Shown here: positions 21,141-32,180 of the stretch, piece by piece
Layout: every line of letters begins with the position of its first letter
Position numbering within the stretch: the first letter of the stretch is position 1
Source: Malus domestica
Lineage: Eukaryota > Streptophyta > Magnoliopsida > Rosales > Rosaceae
Assembly (NCBI RefSeq): GCF_042453785.1
Contig: NC_091666.1
Span: forward strand, 20,852,501 to 20,916,500
Direction of reading: 5' to 3'
Length of the DNA stretch: 64,000 nucleotides
The notes under the pieces: model-generated
The model's input: only the letters and a program-made list of their open reading frames with translations
Told to the model about the DNA's origin: nothing
The model's database searches: none
Made by a program: the position numbers and the translations under genes

Positions 21141-22327
21141 GGGGGCTGATTTGGTATTGCTGTGCTTTGAAAAAAATCTGCTTCTGCTGTGCTGTGAGAA
21201 TAAGCAGCTATGAAATAAAACAGCAGAGTGTTTGGTAAACTTTTTTGTGAAAGTGTTTTTGAAAAAAAAAATAGCAGTATTATAGTGTTTGGTAAACTTT
21301 TATGTAAAACAGCTATAAATGTGTGAAATAACCAAAAAGGGTATAATATTAATACTAGATGTGCCATTAATTTAATTTTCCTAACAAATAAAGGTGAATT
21401 ACTAAATATACTTTATTTTTAAAAGAAAATTATTTATAAACTTTATCTTAAATATTAATTAATATGAGAAACTACTTCAATTGAAATATTTTGGACTGAA
21501 TGGCTAGGATTCATTAGTACAATATTGTTAATGTACTTGAAAGTAGTCTAATTAGATGCATTCATCAAATTTGCCGCTATTCTGTTTCTTAATGCTTCTA
21601 TCTCATGTGATCCCTCAACTTGATAATTTTAGTATTCTTCATCATCATCATTACTACTATCGCTCTCTTCACAAAAGTCCATGGGGTCATCAAAATGACG
21701 ATCATGTTCAAAATACCTTCGTATGTAGTTATGAAGAGCCATTGTAACAATGACAATCTTCACTTGCTTATTGAATGGGTAATTAAGCATATCCCTTAAA
21801 ATTGCCCATCTTTTCTTCCATACCCCAAAAGTTCGTTCAATGATGCTCCTAAAAGAAGAATGCATGTGGTTGAATACCTCTTTATGACCCGTTGGTTTGG
21901 AACCCCTACGAAAATCCGGGAGATGATATCTTTCACCTTTATATGATCTCAAATAACCTCTCATTTGTGGGGTACCCCGCATCTACCAAGTAATATTTTC
22001 TTGAAAATTGAAATTTTTGTTTTGTATTGTAATAATTATACAAAGCAAGTATGTAAAATGTTAAAATAACTATGAAGATTACCATTTGGAGGCTTAAAAA
22101 AGTTTAAATTTGGATTCCATAGCATGGATAGAAAAACCCTAGTATCATGTGCAGTGCCTTCCCATCCGGCACAAGCAAATGTGAATTGCATGTCAAAATT
22201 ACATGTAGCCATAACATTTTGAGTCAGCATTCCTTTCCTACCAATGTATGGAACTTAATCCGAAGGTGGTATTGAAGCCTTAACATGTACTCCATCTACG
22301 ACACCAATACAATTCTAAAAATAATAA

Positions 22328-22842
22328 TGTTGATGCACAAAATCAGTGGGGACTTGGGTACAACAGAAAATGTTTAGTTTGTGACCTTCGCTAGATTGCT
22401 TTGGTCACTAGTGTGGATAAGTATGTAAATGGATAAGGACATGGAAGCAAACACAAGATGTACGTGGTTCACCCAGATTAGCTACGTCCACGGAGTAGAG
22501 GAGTTCTCATTAATTGTGAAGGGTTTACACAAGTACATAGGTTCAAGCTCTCCTTTAGTGAGTACAAGTAAATGATTTAGTACAAATGACATTCAGAAAT
22601 ATTGTGAGAGAATGATCTCTATTTATAAAAGAGAGTTTCTAGTTTCATTCTGACATTGACACGTGTCGTGTTGTGATTGGCTTCTGATGTTGACACGTGT
22701 CGCGCTATGATTGGCTCCTGATGTTGACACATGTCGCGCTGTGATTGGCCTCATAGTTGGAGGGAAACCCTTCTGGGTCCTTAACGGTATAACGTTGACC
22801 GGTGCTCAGTAGTTTCAGGATTGGTCAAGTATAGTACCAACA
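22328..22842 (-). repeat. 3-prime LTR of copy B
   Basis: 515 bp, reading on the minus strand from TGTTGGTACTATACTTGACC to GTGCATCAACA. The third of the three U3 palindromes is mutated (GACACATGTC), while the other two are intact. Just inside the LTR (22843-22860) the minus strand has the purine tract AACTTAGGGGAGCAC. Confidence 0.92.
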
Positions 22843-24229
22843 GTGCTCCCCTAAGTTCCCGAGCGAGGGAAGCTCCTTGGTTGGGGATTTGCAAGATCCA
22901 AGCTATTGAGTAATCACGAAACTTCTAAGTACCGAAGTGTGGTATCATTTTCACTTGCCTTATCTGTCTCATATGTAGATGTGGCATCTTCTCTGGAAGT
23001 ACTTTTCCTCCATCTAAGGGTGGTATCTTTAACCGATGAAGATGAACAAGGTAATGTATCAATTTCACTTGAAGCTTACTTGTAGTTTCGGGTTTGGTCA
23101 AGTGCGATACAAACCCTATAGTAAGAGTCTCCCAAGTCGCCGAGCTCGGAGATTTGCCGAAGAAGGTAACAGACAAGGTAAGCAATCAGACTTCCAAGCA
23201 AGAAATCTAGATCGGAGGTTCGACTTCAGCTTCCGGTTGATTGTTCTCCTTCTCCTTGTGTCATAAACAGCAACAAGAATAAAGAGAAGCAAATGGAGAA
23301 GAGATGATATGAGATACTTTTGCTTTTGAAAAAGTAACTTTTCACAGGCTTATTCTTGAACTGGGCTTGAGGGTTTTCTGGTTTCCTCCAGCGTATAAGG
23401 CCGACTCGGTCAAAACAAATCCATCAAATCTAGAGTACGTTCGACTATAATGATATGTGATACTTTTACTGTTGACAAAGTAGTGGATGTATCGGCACGT
23501 GTTTTGTTACGCTTGTCTCCACATGCTTCCTTGTATCCTTCTCACTTGCCCTATCTGTTCCTCAGGCAGATGTGGTATCTTCTCTGGAAGCATAAGATGT
23601 TGAAGATAAGTACTCAAGAGCAATGCCAGGTAAGTAATCAGGTAAGGGGTTTCAGGCAGTCAGTTCTTAACTGGAAGTTTGATTCCAAGTGCTGACTGAT
23701 TGCTCTCTTTCTCCTTGTCTTACAGGTAAGAACAAGGCCAAAGGAAAAGACAGGGAAAAAGCATGATATGGGATACTCTTGCTTTTAACCCTGATGATAT
23801 GAGATACTCTTACTTTGGTGTGGCTTGTTTGTAGAGGTATTATCGGGAGGAAAAGAAGCTGAGTATTTCGAGAGACTCTGCTGATAGTGCCTTCTCGAAT
23901 GTGAAGAACAGTTGAGCATTTTTTTTATTTGCAGGTATGCCTGGCTGTGGAGGATGAAGGTCGACATATATAGGAGTCTCCCTAACAACAAGTAGTAGTG
24001 CTATTCTTTTACCCTTCTTGGTCATAGCAATGTAGTAGGAGCAGAAAGCTTCATGTGTTTTAACTTTGTCAGAGCACTTTGAAAAAGTGGTATGTGGTGA
24101 TGTTGCGTGTGAACATTGTAGACAGGCTTTATCCAAGGAAATCTGGCTCTCGAAGTTCGAAGACAGATGCCTATTCGGTTTTCGAACAAACAATCCTATT
24201 GGGGATCTGGCTCTTGAGATTCAGATAAC

Positions 24230-24845
24230 AGTGCCTCTTCGATTTTTAAGAAAGCAATCCTGTTAGGGGTCTGACTCTTGAGATTCGGAGAGAAGTGTCT
24301 CTTTAATTTTTGAGAAAGTAATCTTGTTGGGAGTCTGGCTCTCGAGATTCGGAGGGCGGTGCCTCTTCAATTTTTTAGCACGTAATCCTGTTAGGAGTCT
24401 GGCTCTTGAGATTCGGAGAGTGGTGTCTCTTCGATTTTTGAGAAAGAAATCTTGTTGGGAGTCTGACTCTTGAGATTCGGAGAGCAGTGTCTCTTCGATT
24501 TTTAAGAAAGTAATCTTATTGGGAGTCTGACTGTTAAGATTCAGATAGCAGTGTCTCTTTGATTTTTGAGAATGTAATTCTGTTGGGAGTCTGGCTCTCG
24601 AGATTCGGAAGGCGGTGCCTCTTCGATTTTTGAGAAAGCAATCCTGTTAGGAGTCTGACTCTTGAGATTTGGAGAGCAGTGTCTCTTTGATTTTTGAGAA
24701 AGTAATCATGTTGGGAGTCTGGCTCTCGAGATTCGGAAGGCGGTGCCTCTTCGATTTTTGAGCACATAATCCTGTTAAGAGTCTGGCTCTCGAGATTCGG
24801 AAGGCAGTGCCTTTTCGATTTTTGAGCAAGCAATCTTGTTGGGAG
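24230..24845 (-). repeat. About 60-bp tandem repeats in copy B, about ten units
   Basis: Units of roughly 60 bp hold GGAGTCTGGCTCTCGAGATTCGG, a GTGCCTCTTCGATTTTTGAG motif and a variable spacer. The array is the inverted counterpart of 6700-7330 in copy A. Minus-strand frames through it repeat a KSKRH.LPNLESQ pattern, which is the repeat in translation. Confidence 0.85.
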
Positions 24846-25232
24846 TGTTTTCTCGAAAGTGAGTAAAGGTTGGGCATTTTTGCCAGTCTGCCTTGCCATG
24901 AAGCACGGAGGTTGACACACATTAGGACTTTCTAGTTATCAAGCAGTGGTGCTGTTCCTTTACCCTTGTGGGTAATAGTAGGGTAGCTGGACCTTCAAAA
25001 TTTATGTGTCTAACCTTTGTTAGAAATCTTTGGCAAAGTTATCTGTGGTACTCGAGGAGTTGATGTTGCGTGTGGAAAGTGGTGCCTCTTCGGAATCCGA
25101 AGAGTGGTGCCTCTTCGATTTTTGAACAAACGGCCATGTTGTTCTTTCTTTTATAAGGGCACCAATTGTGTGCAAGAAGTACATTCAGAGAGTTATTGCT
25201 TGTAGGAATTTTCCCCTTACTTCAGAGATTTA

Positions 25233-25931
25233 TTGCACCTCATTTCTCCTTCATCATTTCTGAGAATGTTTGGCCCATCCGACCGTTATTTTGACTTGAA
25301 CTTTGGTGAAGAGGTAGCCATGCCTTCTCAAGATAACATATGGCGCCCATCCTTCTTATCCCCTAATGGTCCTCTTACCGTTGGGGACTCTGTGATGAAG
25401 AATGATATGACCGCTGCGGTGGTGGCCAGGAACCTTCTCACTCCCAAAGATAACAGACTACTTTCCAAACGGTCTGATGAGTTGGCTGTTAAGGATTCTT
25501 TGGCTTTCAGTGTTCAGTGTGCAGGTTCTGTGTCTAATATGGCCCAACGCCTATTTGCTCGAACCCACCAAGTTGAATCATTGGCGGCTGAAGTGATAAG
25601 TCTCAAACAAGAGATCAGAGGGCTCAAGTATGAGAATAAATAGTTGCACAGGCTCGCACATGACTATGCTACAAACATGAAGAGGAAGCTCGACCAGCTG
25701 CAGGAATCTGATGGTCAGATTTTACTTGATCATCAGAGGTTTGTGGGTTTGTTCCAAAGGCATTTATTGCCTTCATCTTCTAGGGCTGTACTGCGTAATG
25801 AAGCTCCAAATGATCGACCTTCGGTGCCTCATCCTTCTGGGGTTCTGCCTAGTACTGAGACTCTGAATAATCACCCTCTGGTGCCTCCTCTTTCTGAGGC
25901 TCTGCCGACTGCTGGGACTTCTCCTGAGTAA
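25233..25931 (+). pseudogene. Antisense additional ORF (aORF) of gypsy copy B
   Basis: This frame of 233 codons is antisense to gag and interrupted only by a TAG at 25641-25643 after residue 136. It is homologous along its length to the aORFs at 6311-5604 (copy A) and 37927-38601 (copy C). Order of parts: a conserved N-terminal region (SDRYFDLNFGEE, then LTVGDSVMKNDMTAAVVAR), a helical middle with hydrophobic heptads (VESLAAEVISLKQEIRGL), the stop, a basic MKRKLDQLQESDGQ stretch, and a Pro/Ser-rich tail. A TATA-like TTTTATAAGG at 25149-25158 lies about 75 bp before the ATG. Function unknown; family-level precedent is the antisense ORF of Grande/Retand-type elements. Confidence 0.7.
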
Positions 25932-26564
25932 CCTTTGTGAAGGCTTCCTCTTGTTTGTTTATTTTGATTCATGTATATGTACATATTTGTAACTTATCGG
26001 AGATATCAATAAACAAGCTTTGCTTCATTTCAATGTATTGTGTTAAATACACCAAGGCCTTCTTCACTAAGTTCTTTGAATTTTTCCTTTTGTTGAAGCT
26101 TGTATGTTGAAGCTTTGTGAGTGAAGCATGTAGGTTGAGTAGTGCTCCCTTAATTTTTCGAGTGAGAAAAACTTCTCGTTTTGAGACTTGAAAAATCCAT
26201 GTCACTGAGTGGTCGTGAGACTTCCGAGTATCAAGGTGCCGTAACATATGGTATGAGTCCCCTAAGTCTCCGGTCGAAGGAGTTGATGAATGAGGCATTT
26301 CCTTTCTAAGTGGTAGCCCAAAACTGCTTCTTCATATATATTTGTTATGAAAGTTGTTAAGCCCAAAGAAGATGAGGCATAGGCAATTTTTTTTTTCGAA
26401 ATTTTTTTTTCGATTTTTTGAATTTTTGAATTTCCAAATATATATATATATATATTTTAGAGCTTTGTATGTGAAGCTTTGGTGTTGAAGCTTTGTAGGT
26501 GAAGCTTTGTTGGGTACCATGAATTGATTTTGCTTCACACTATCTTGATCAAGATAGTGTGAAG

Positions 26565-26915
26565 CTTTTGTAGGTGAAGCTTTTGTTTTGAAGCTTTGTA
26601 GGTGAAGCTTTTATGGGTGAAGCTTTTGTGGTGGGTGAAGCTTTTGTTGGTGAAGCTTTTATGGGTGAAGCTTTTGTGGTGGGAGAAGTTTTTGTGGGTG
26701 AAGCTTTTGTGGTGGGGGAAGCTTTTGTGGGTGAAGCTTTTGTTGGTAAAGCTTTTATGGGTGAAGCTTTTGTGGTAGAGGAAGCTTTTATGGGTGAAGC
26801 TTTTGTGGTGGGTGAAGCTTTTGTTGGTGAAGCTTTTATGGGTGAAGCATTTGTAGGTGAATCTATTGTGGGTAAAGCTTTTGTAGGTGAAGCTTTGGAG
26901 TTGAAGCTTTTGTTG
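26565..26915. repeat. GGTGAAGCTTTTGT minisatellite in copy B
   Basis: A run of 12-18 bp units of the type GGTGAAGCTTTTGTGG is repeated about 20 times. Because most units are multiples of three, both strands stay open: GEAFVGEAFMGEAF on the plus strand and KASPTKASPT on the minus strand. No start context, partner gene or domain supports either frame as a real protein. Confidence 0.85.
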
Positions 26916-27189
26916 GGTACCATGAATTGATTTTGCTTCACACTATCTTGATCAAGATAGTGTGAAGCATTTGAGAATTTGTAGTTATCCTCCATTGATT
27001 AAACTTTGTTGAATTTCCCAATTTTTTTTTTTTTGGGAAACTAGAAATTTGAAAATGTGGGAGAGACAACATATACAAATTTTGCTTCCACACTGCTGAG
27101 CAAGAGATTGTGATGCAAGCCACATCTTGTAATAGTCGAAGGTTTGGATGAACCACATAAATTGAATTTGCTTCGAACAGTCTTGAATT

Positions 27190-27960
27190 TGCTTCGAATG
27201 TTTGAGAATTGTAGTTGCCCTCCATTGATGAAGCTTTTGTTGGCACCATAAATTGGTTTTGCTTCACACTGTCTTGATCAAGAGTGTGTGAAGCTTTTGA
27301 GAATTGTGGTTGAACTCCTTTCATGAAGCTTTTGTTGGCACCATAAATTGGTTTTGCTTCATACTATCTTGATCAAAAGTGTGTGAAGCTTTTGAGAATT
27401 GTGGTTGAACTCTTTTGATGAAGCTTTTGTTGGCACCATAAATTGGTTTTGCTTCATACTATCTTGATCAAGAGTGTGAAGCTTTTGAGAATTGCGGTTG
27501 CCCTCCATTGATGAAGCTTTTGTTGGCACTATAAATTGGTTTTGCTTCACACTGTATTGATCAAGAGTGTGTGAAGCTTTTGAGAATTGTTGTTGAATGA
27601 AGCTCTTGTTGGCACCATGAATTGGTTTTGCTTCACATTGTCTTGATCAAGAGTGTGTGAAACTTTTGAGAATTGTGGTTGCCCTCCATTGATGAAGCTT
27701 TTGTTGGCACCATAAATTGGTTTTGCTTCACACTGTCTTGATCAAGAGTGTGAAGCTTTTGAGAATTGTGGTTGAACTCCTTTGATGAAGCTCTTGTTGG
27801 CACCATAAATTGGTTTTGCTTCACACTGTCTTGATCAAGAGTGTGTGAAGCTTTTGAAAATTGTGGTTGCCCTCCATTGATGAAGCTTCTTTTGGCACCA
27901 TAAATTGGTTTTGCTTCACACTCTCTTGATCAAGAGTGTGTGAAGCTTTCTACGAGTTGT
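27190..27960 (-). repeat. About 95-bp hairpin-bearing tandem repeats in copy B, about eight units
   Basis: Each unit contains GATGAAGCTTTTGTTGGCAC, CATAAATTGGTTTTGCTTCAC, the palindrome centre TTGATCAA, and GTGTGAAGCTTTTGAGAATTG. Neighbouring units are highly alike, more so than in copy A. Two isolated units occur at 26515-26570 and 26920-26985, flanking the minisatellite. Confidence 0.88.
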
Positions 27961-28179
27961 AGTGTTTGCATTGTTAGAGAGGGGAAATGTTTGAAGCAGA
28001 TGCAAGAGGGCTGAATAGCTTGATCTTCGTATGCCATGCACTGAAGTTGTTGTTGGCTTGCAATAAGACTTTGTTGGTGACTATAACTCTTGTTGGGCAT
28101 TAGTGCTCCCCTAGTTGAGTTGTCAAGCTTGAGGGTTTTTGATTATTTGTGAATGCTAGGAGTTCACATGTATAAGTTG

Positions 28180-28600
28180 TACCATTCGTCTTCCGGTAGG
28201 TGGAATGAATGGTGAGTTGCTTTCATCACTTGGTTGGTGATACGAAAGTGAGTTCCTTCATCACATTTCATCACCTGGTTGGTGGCATGAATGGCAAGTT
28301 GCCAAATGATATTAGAGTACGGGTTGTGCATTTCATCACCTGGTTGGTGGCATGAAGATGAGTTCCTTCTTCACCTAGTTGGTGGCATGAGTGGCAAGTT
28401 GCCAAATGATATTAGAGTACTGGTTGTACATTTCATCACCTGGTTGGTGGTATGAAGGAGAGTACGAGTTGTACATTTCATCACCTGGTTGGTGGCATGA
28501 AGGAGAGTACGGGTTGTACATTTTATCACCTGGTTGGTGGCACAGAGATAATTTCCTTCTTCACATTTCATCACCTGGTTGGTGAGAATAAAGGCAAGGT
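28180..28600 (-). repeat. TTTCATCACCTGGTTGGTG tandem repeats in copy B
   Basis: About ten copies of a short unit are separated by variable spacers (GGCATGAAGGAGAGTACGGGT-like). This is the inverted counterpart of 3640-4045 in copy A. Downstream (28660-28760) there is a small triple repeat of TGTTGGAATGTATGATGTTTATG. Confidence 0.82.
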
Positions 28601-29492
28601 GTCGAGGCACATTGTAGCAAGTGTCGAAGACACAAAGTATGTTAAACCATTTCGAAACACAGTTGGCTTATGTATGGATGTGTTGGAATGTATGATGTTT
28701 ATGTATGAATGTGTTGGAATGTATAATGTTTATGTATGAATGTGTTGGAATGTATGATGTTTATGTTGATTGATATGAGTGATGCTTATGAATGTTTTAC
28801 TATGCATGAAGGGATCCATGCTTTTGATATGTGAACCATGTTGGTTGTAACACTTAGTGTTACATACTTTGTGTCAAAGTACGCATGTTGAAGCTCTGAG
28901 CTGGAGTATAAGGGTAGGTCAGTGTAGACCAAGTGTTCCAGTGCTAGGAATGCAAAAGACTCAGAAGAAGTTGTCTGAATTCCCTCTTCTTTAAATATTT
29001 GCCGAATGGCTTGTGTGACAAAAGATCTTAAACGGTTGAGAGTCAAAACTTTGTAATGTGTATACCTTTTTATAATAGCATTTCTTTCGGTACCTAGTCC
29101 TCCACTTTGAAATAGTGAGGCTTGGCCCCATAGTCATAATAGTCGACGATACATTCACCCCTGGTTGTCTTGATACGAACTTTTATCCCTCTTGTTGTAA
29201 TGGGCATGCTGAGAGTAAAAATCTTTCCTCTTACCAAGAGACAGATACGTTTGGTGACTTAACGAGTAGCTAAATGAGGCATGAGATAATGCAATGGGTG
29301 TCTGAATGGCCAAGATCTCCTTACTTGGTAGAACTTGACTTCCATTTCCCATTTGTTGATAGGTGTTAACCATATGGGGGTTCCCTTAGTATGTCATTAC
29401 TTCAGCGGAGGCGTGGTTGTAAGCTTATGCCATCACTTTAGAGTAAGTCTTCCAAGTGTTGGCATTGATCATGTACTTGAAGAAACAATCAT

Positions 29493-30850
29493 CTAGGCCT
29501 GCCGTGAGGCCTTGAGGGCGGTCTTGTCATCTGCCTCAGCGCAATAAGAATATTCATGGCTGAAGCAACCGGCATACTCTTGTAGTAACTCGTTCGGCTT
29601 CTGGTGAATAGTGTACAAGTCATCTGTAGAATGCAAGCGATTGGTCTGGAAGATGTGTTGAGAAACAAATAGTTTCCTCAGTTCCTCAAATGAGTCTACT
29701 GTCTCAGGTGGAAGACGACAATACCAGTTTAGAGCTCCGTCAGTAAGGGTGGAGGGGAAAAGAAGACATCGCTCTTTGTCGGTGTGCATCCAATATGCCA
29801 TGGTGGACTCAAAGAGGTTAAGGTGTTCAATTGGGTCATCCCTTCCAGTATATAATTGTAAACCAAGCTTTTGTTTTGTCTTCGCTTGAAGGGGGGTGTC
29901 GAGGGTCCTCATTATGAGAGGGCCAGGCCTAGATTGGTTCCAGTTAGGTATCTCGGCCTGACGTTCGGCCTTCAACTTGTTTACTTCTTCAAAGAGCTGT
30001 AGGACAAGGGGGTCTTGAGTGGATTCATGTACCACTGGAATTTTCTTTCGTAAGTCTTTATCGCATCTTGGAAGTAGGAAAGTTTGAGCAAGGGCGTGTG
30101 GTTTTTTCTTGGACTCGCCATACTGACTTCTAAGGCGAGTCTGTCGGAATATCTCAAAGTCCCTTGTACCTTCATGTTCCTCTGGGACCTGTTGTTCCTT
30201 CCCTAGATTGGCAGCGGGCCTGGGTTGTGGAAGGGGACCGAGTCTTTCAGAAACCCTTGGGTCATTGATCTTCGAGCATATGTGGAGGGGATTCTCTCGA
30301 CGTTGCTTTAGGAAGTCTTGGCAGTCACGATAAACGGCTTTCGATCCTTCCAACCCTTCTGCAAGGAGGTGTCTTCCTCCACTTCTCCTGCTTCAGGTCG
30401 AAACATCTGGGTTGAGAGAAGTCTTATGTTGATCAATGTTTTGATGATTAGCTCGCTCCTCATTAGGGATACCCAAGTCAAAGGGAGGTGACCCTCCATG
30501 TTGGGGGGTACCCATGTCCACAGGGGCAACGAGGTCGCATGTTTGAGTACGCCTAGTTTCGTGGAGCGTCTCAAAAAGCTTTTCATACTGCTCCTGGAGG
30601 ACCTCATTCTTTATTGCTATCTTGTTATTCTGAGCTTCTAGGTCATCGACTTTAGCTTGAAGAGCAACCCTTTTTCCTTCATTCTTTCGTTGCTTCGCAC
30701 TAGGTGCAAGAGGGGTGTCATTCTGTGTGTTGTGGCTTCTTTCGCTCCCCATGTTGGAGAGGGATGCCTGGTCAAAAGAAAGTGTACAAATGGTGGAAAC
30801 CAGCTTGGCAAAGCTGAAGAGAGTGGGAATAAGTGTCATTCCCACAGACG
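29493..30850 (-). pseudogene. gag of gypsy copy B, one frameshift
   Basis: The first piece (30857-30393) begins just inside the PBS. It contains an early Met-rich start region and a helical Lys/Glu-rich segment (QAKVDDLEAQNNKIAIKNEVLQEQYEKL) that looks like a coiled coil. The second piece (30353-29493) carries the conserved gag core: LQLYTGRDDPIEHLNLFES, then FPSTLTDGALNWYCRLPPETVDSFEELRKLFVSQH, the retrotransposon gag signature. A frame change near 30390-30350 separates the two. After 29493 the frame ends, and the following gag tail leads straight into the deletion that removed protease and pol. Gag forms the virus-like particle in live members. Confidence 0.82.
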
Positions 30851-30858
30851 GCGCCAAA
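30841..30858 (-). other. Primer-binding site of copy B
   Basis: Directly inside the 5-prime LTR the minus strand reads TTTGGCGCCGTCTGTGGG. The TGGCGCCGT core is complementary to a tRNA 3-prime end CGGCGCCA, and I recall tRNA-Asp as the usual match; the exact tRNA is not verified. Confidence 0.7.
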
Positions 30859-31371
30859 TGTTGATGAATAAAATCAGTAGGGACTTTGGTACAACAAAAA
30901 GTGTTAAGTTTGTGACCTTCGCTAGATTGCTCCGGTCACTAATGTGGATAAGTATGTAAATGGATAGTGACAGGGAAACAAACACAAGATGTACGTGGTT
31001 CACCTAGATTGGCTACGTCCACGGAGTAAAGGAGTTCTCATTAACTGTGAAGGGTTTACACAAGTACATAGGTTTAAACTCTCCTTTAATGAGTACAAGT
31101 GAATGAATTAGTACAAATGACATTCGAAAATATTGTGAGAGAATGATCTCTATTTATAGAAGAGTTTCTAGTTTCATTCTGACATTGACACGTGTCGTGT
31201 TGTGATTGGCTTCTGATGTTGACACGTGTCGCGCTATGATTGGCTTCTGATGTCGACACGTGTCGCGCTGTGATTGGCCTCCTGGTTGGAAGGAAACTCT
31301 TCTGGGTCCTTGACAGTATAACGTTGACCGGTGCTCAGTAGTTTCGGGATTTGTCAAGTATGGTACCAAAA
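30859..31371 (-). repeat. 5-prime LTR of copy B
   Basis: 513 bp. The left end on the plus strand is TGTTGATGAA. The right end is mutated to ACCAAAA, where the 3-prime LTR has ACCAACA. All three U3 palindromes GACACGTGTC are intact. The next five bases, AATAA (31372-31376), are the target duplication. Confidence 0.92.
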
Positions 31372-32180
31372 AATAACATAGAAGAAAACTGTCAACCTAC
31401 ACTTATAGTTTGCAAATAAGTTAGAAGACGAGTCAAAATTTACCTTAAAATAAGGCATGTATCTTGTATCTGTCCTTATTTCTTGGGGAATCCCACGAAA
31501 CTCCGAATCTATCGGTTTGATAATATCTATTGCCATCTTACATATGATATCTAACATAGCACCAAAATATCTACTAATAGTCTCACCAGAATGTTGAAAT
31601 CTCTATTGTGCTAATCTATTTTTCACACCATGTCCCAACATATGCAAGAACATTCCTAATATTTCAGTTGCATTCATTTTCCTTGAACCTTTCAATCTAT
31701 AATTAGTTTGCAAGTCATTGGATAATTTATAAAAGACATCTTTGTTCATCCTAAACATTCTATAGCATCGCACATCATTTCCTTATAGTACTTCCATCAA
31801 CCAAATATTACATGTTTGGGAAGAATTCATACATGGAGTTTTGTGGACATATTTTAAATAATATGTTTCAACAGCTCTCGTTACAACGCATATAATTAGA
31901 CCATCCTCCAAATCCTCAACATCATCATCAGAGGTGTTCATATTGAATATACACATGTAACCTAACACATAATTCAACATTCCACAAGTCATAATCCAAC
32001 AATCACTAAGAAGTCATAATCCGACATTCAAGAACAAGTCATAATCCAACATTTAACAAGAAATCATAATTCAACATTCAACATATAATCCAACATTCAA
32101 TAAACATGTAGCAACATTCAACACATAATCTTAATGCAAAGTACAAACCACACATAGTCCTAATTCATAGTTTTAGCTCC

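Larger units (their letters stand above)
22328..31371 (-). mobile_element. Ty3/gypsy Tat-lineage element, copy B, pol deleted
   Basis: The element has two LTRs in the same orientation, a PBS next to the 5-prime LTR, a gag frame, a purine tract next to the 3-prime LTR, and the 5-bp target duplication AATAA (22323-22327 and 31372-31376). Between gag and the long 3-prime region only about 100 bp of the integrase end remain (about 29045-29150), so protease, RT, RNase H and most of integrase are missing. The two LTRs differ at several dozen positions by eye, so the insertion is not recent. It sits inside the Harbinger transposase. Confidence 0.93.
21629..31990 (-). pseudogene. PIF/Harbinger DDE transposase split by gypsy copy B
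   Basis: The N-terminal part lies at 31990-31377 and includes the TYYLKYVHKTPC and RMNKDVFYKLSN-like region and EFRGIPQEIRTDTRYMPYF, just before the catalytic core. The core continues at 22327-21629 with the GVVDGVHVKAS block (first Asp), GWEGTAHDTRVF (second Asp) and IIERTFGVWKKRW (Glu), then an acidic tail. These are the hallmarks of the DDE_Tnp_4 family. Single stops (for example near 31780 and 31610) and the 9-kb insertion make it inactive. Live relatives cut and paste the element together with the ORF1 protein. Confidence 0.85.

Noticed and set aside
24230..24845. CRISPR-like array of regularly spaced 60-bp repeats
   Set aside because: This is a eukaryotic retrotransposon, units are adjacent and diverged with no unique spacers, and no Cas genes exist.
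26613..26930. GEAFVGEAFM repeat protein on the plus strand and its KASPT counterpart on the minus strand
   Set aside because: Both are translations of a minisatellite whose unit length is a multiple of three; neither has a start context or partner.
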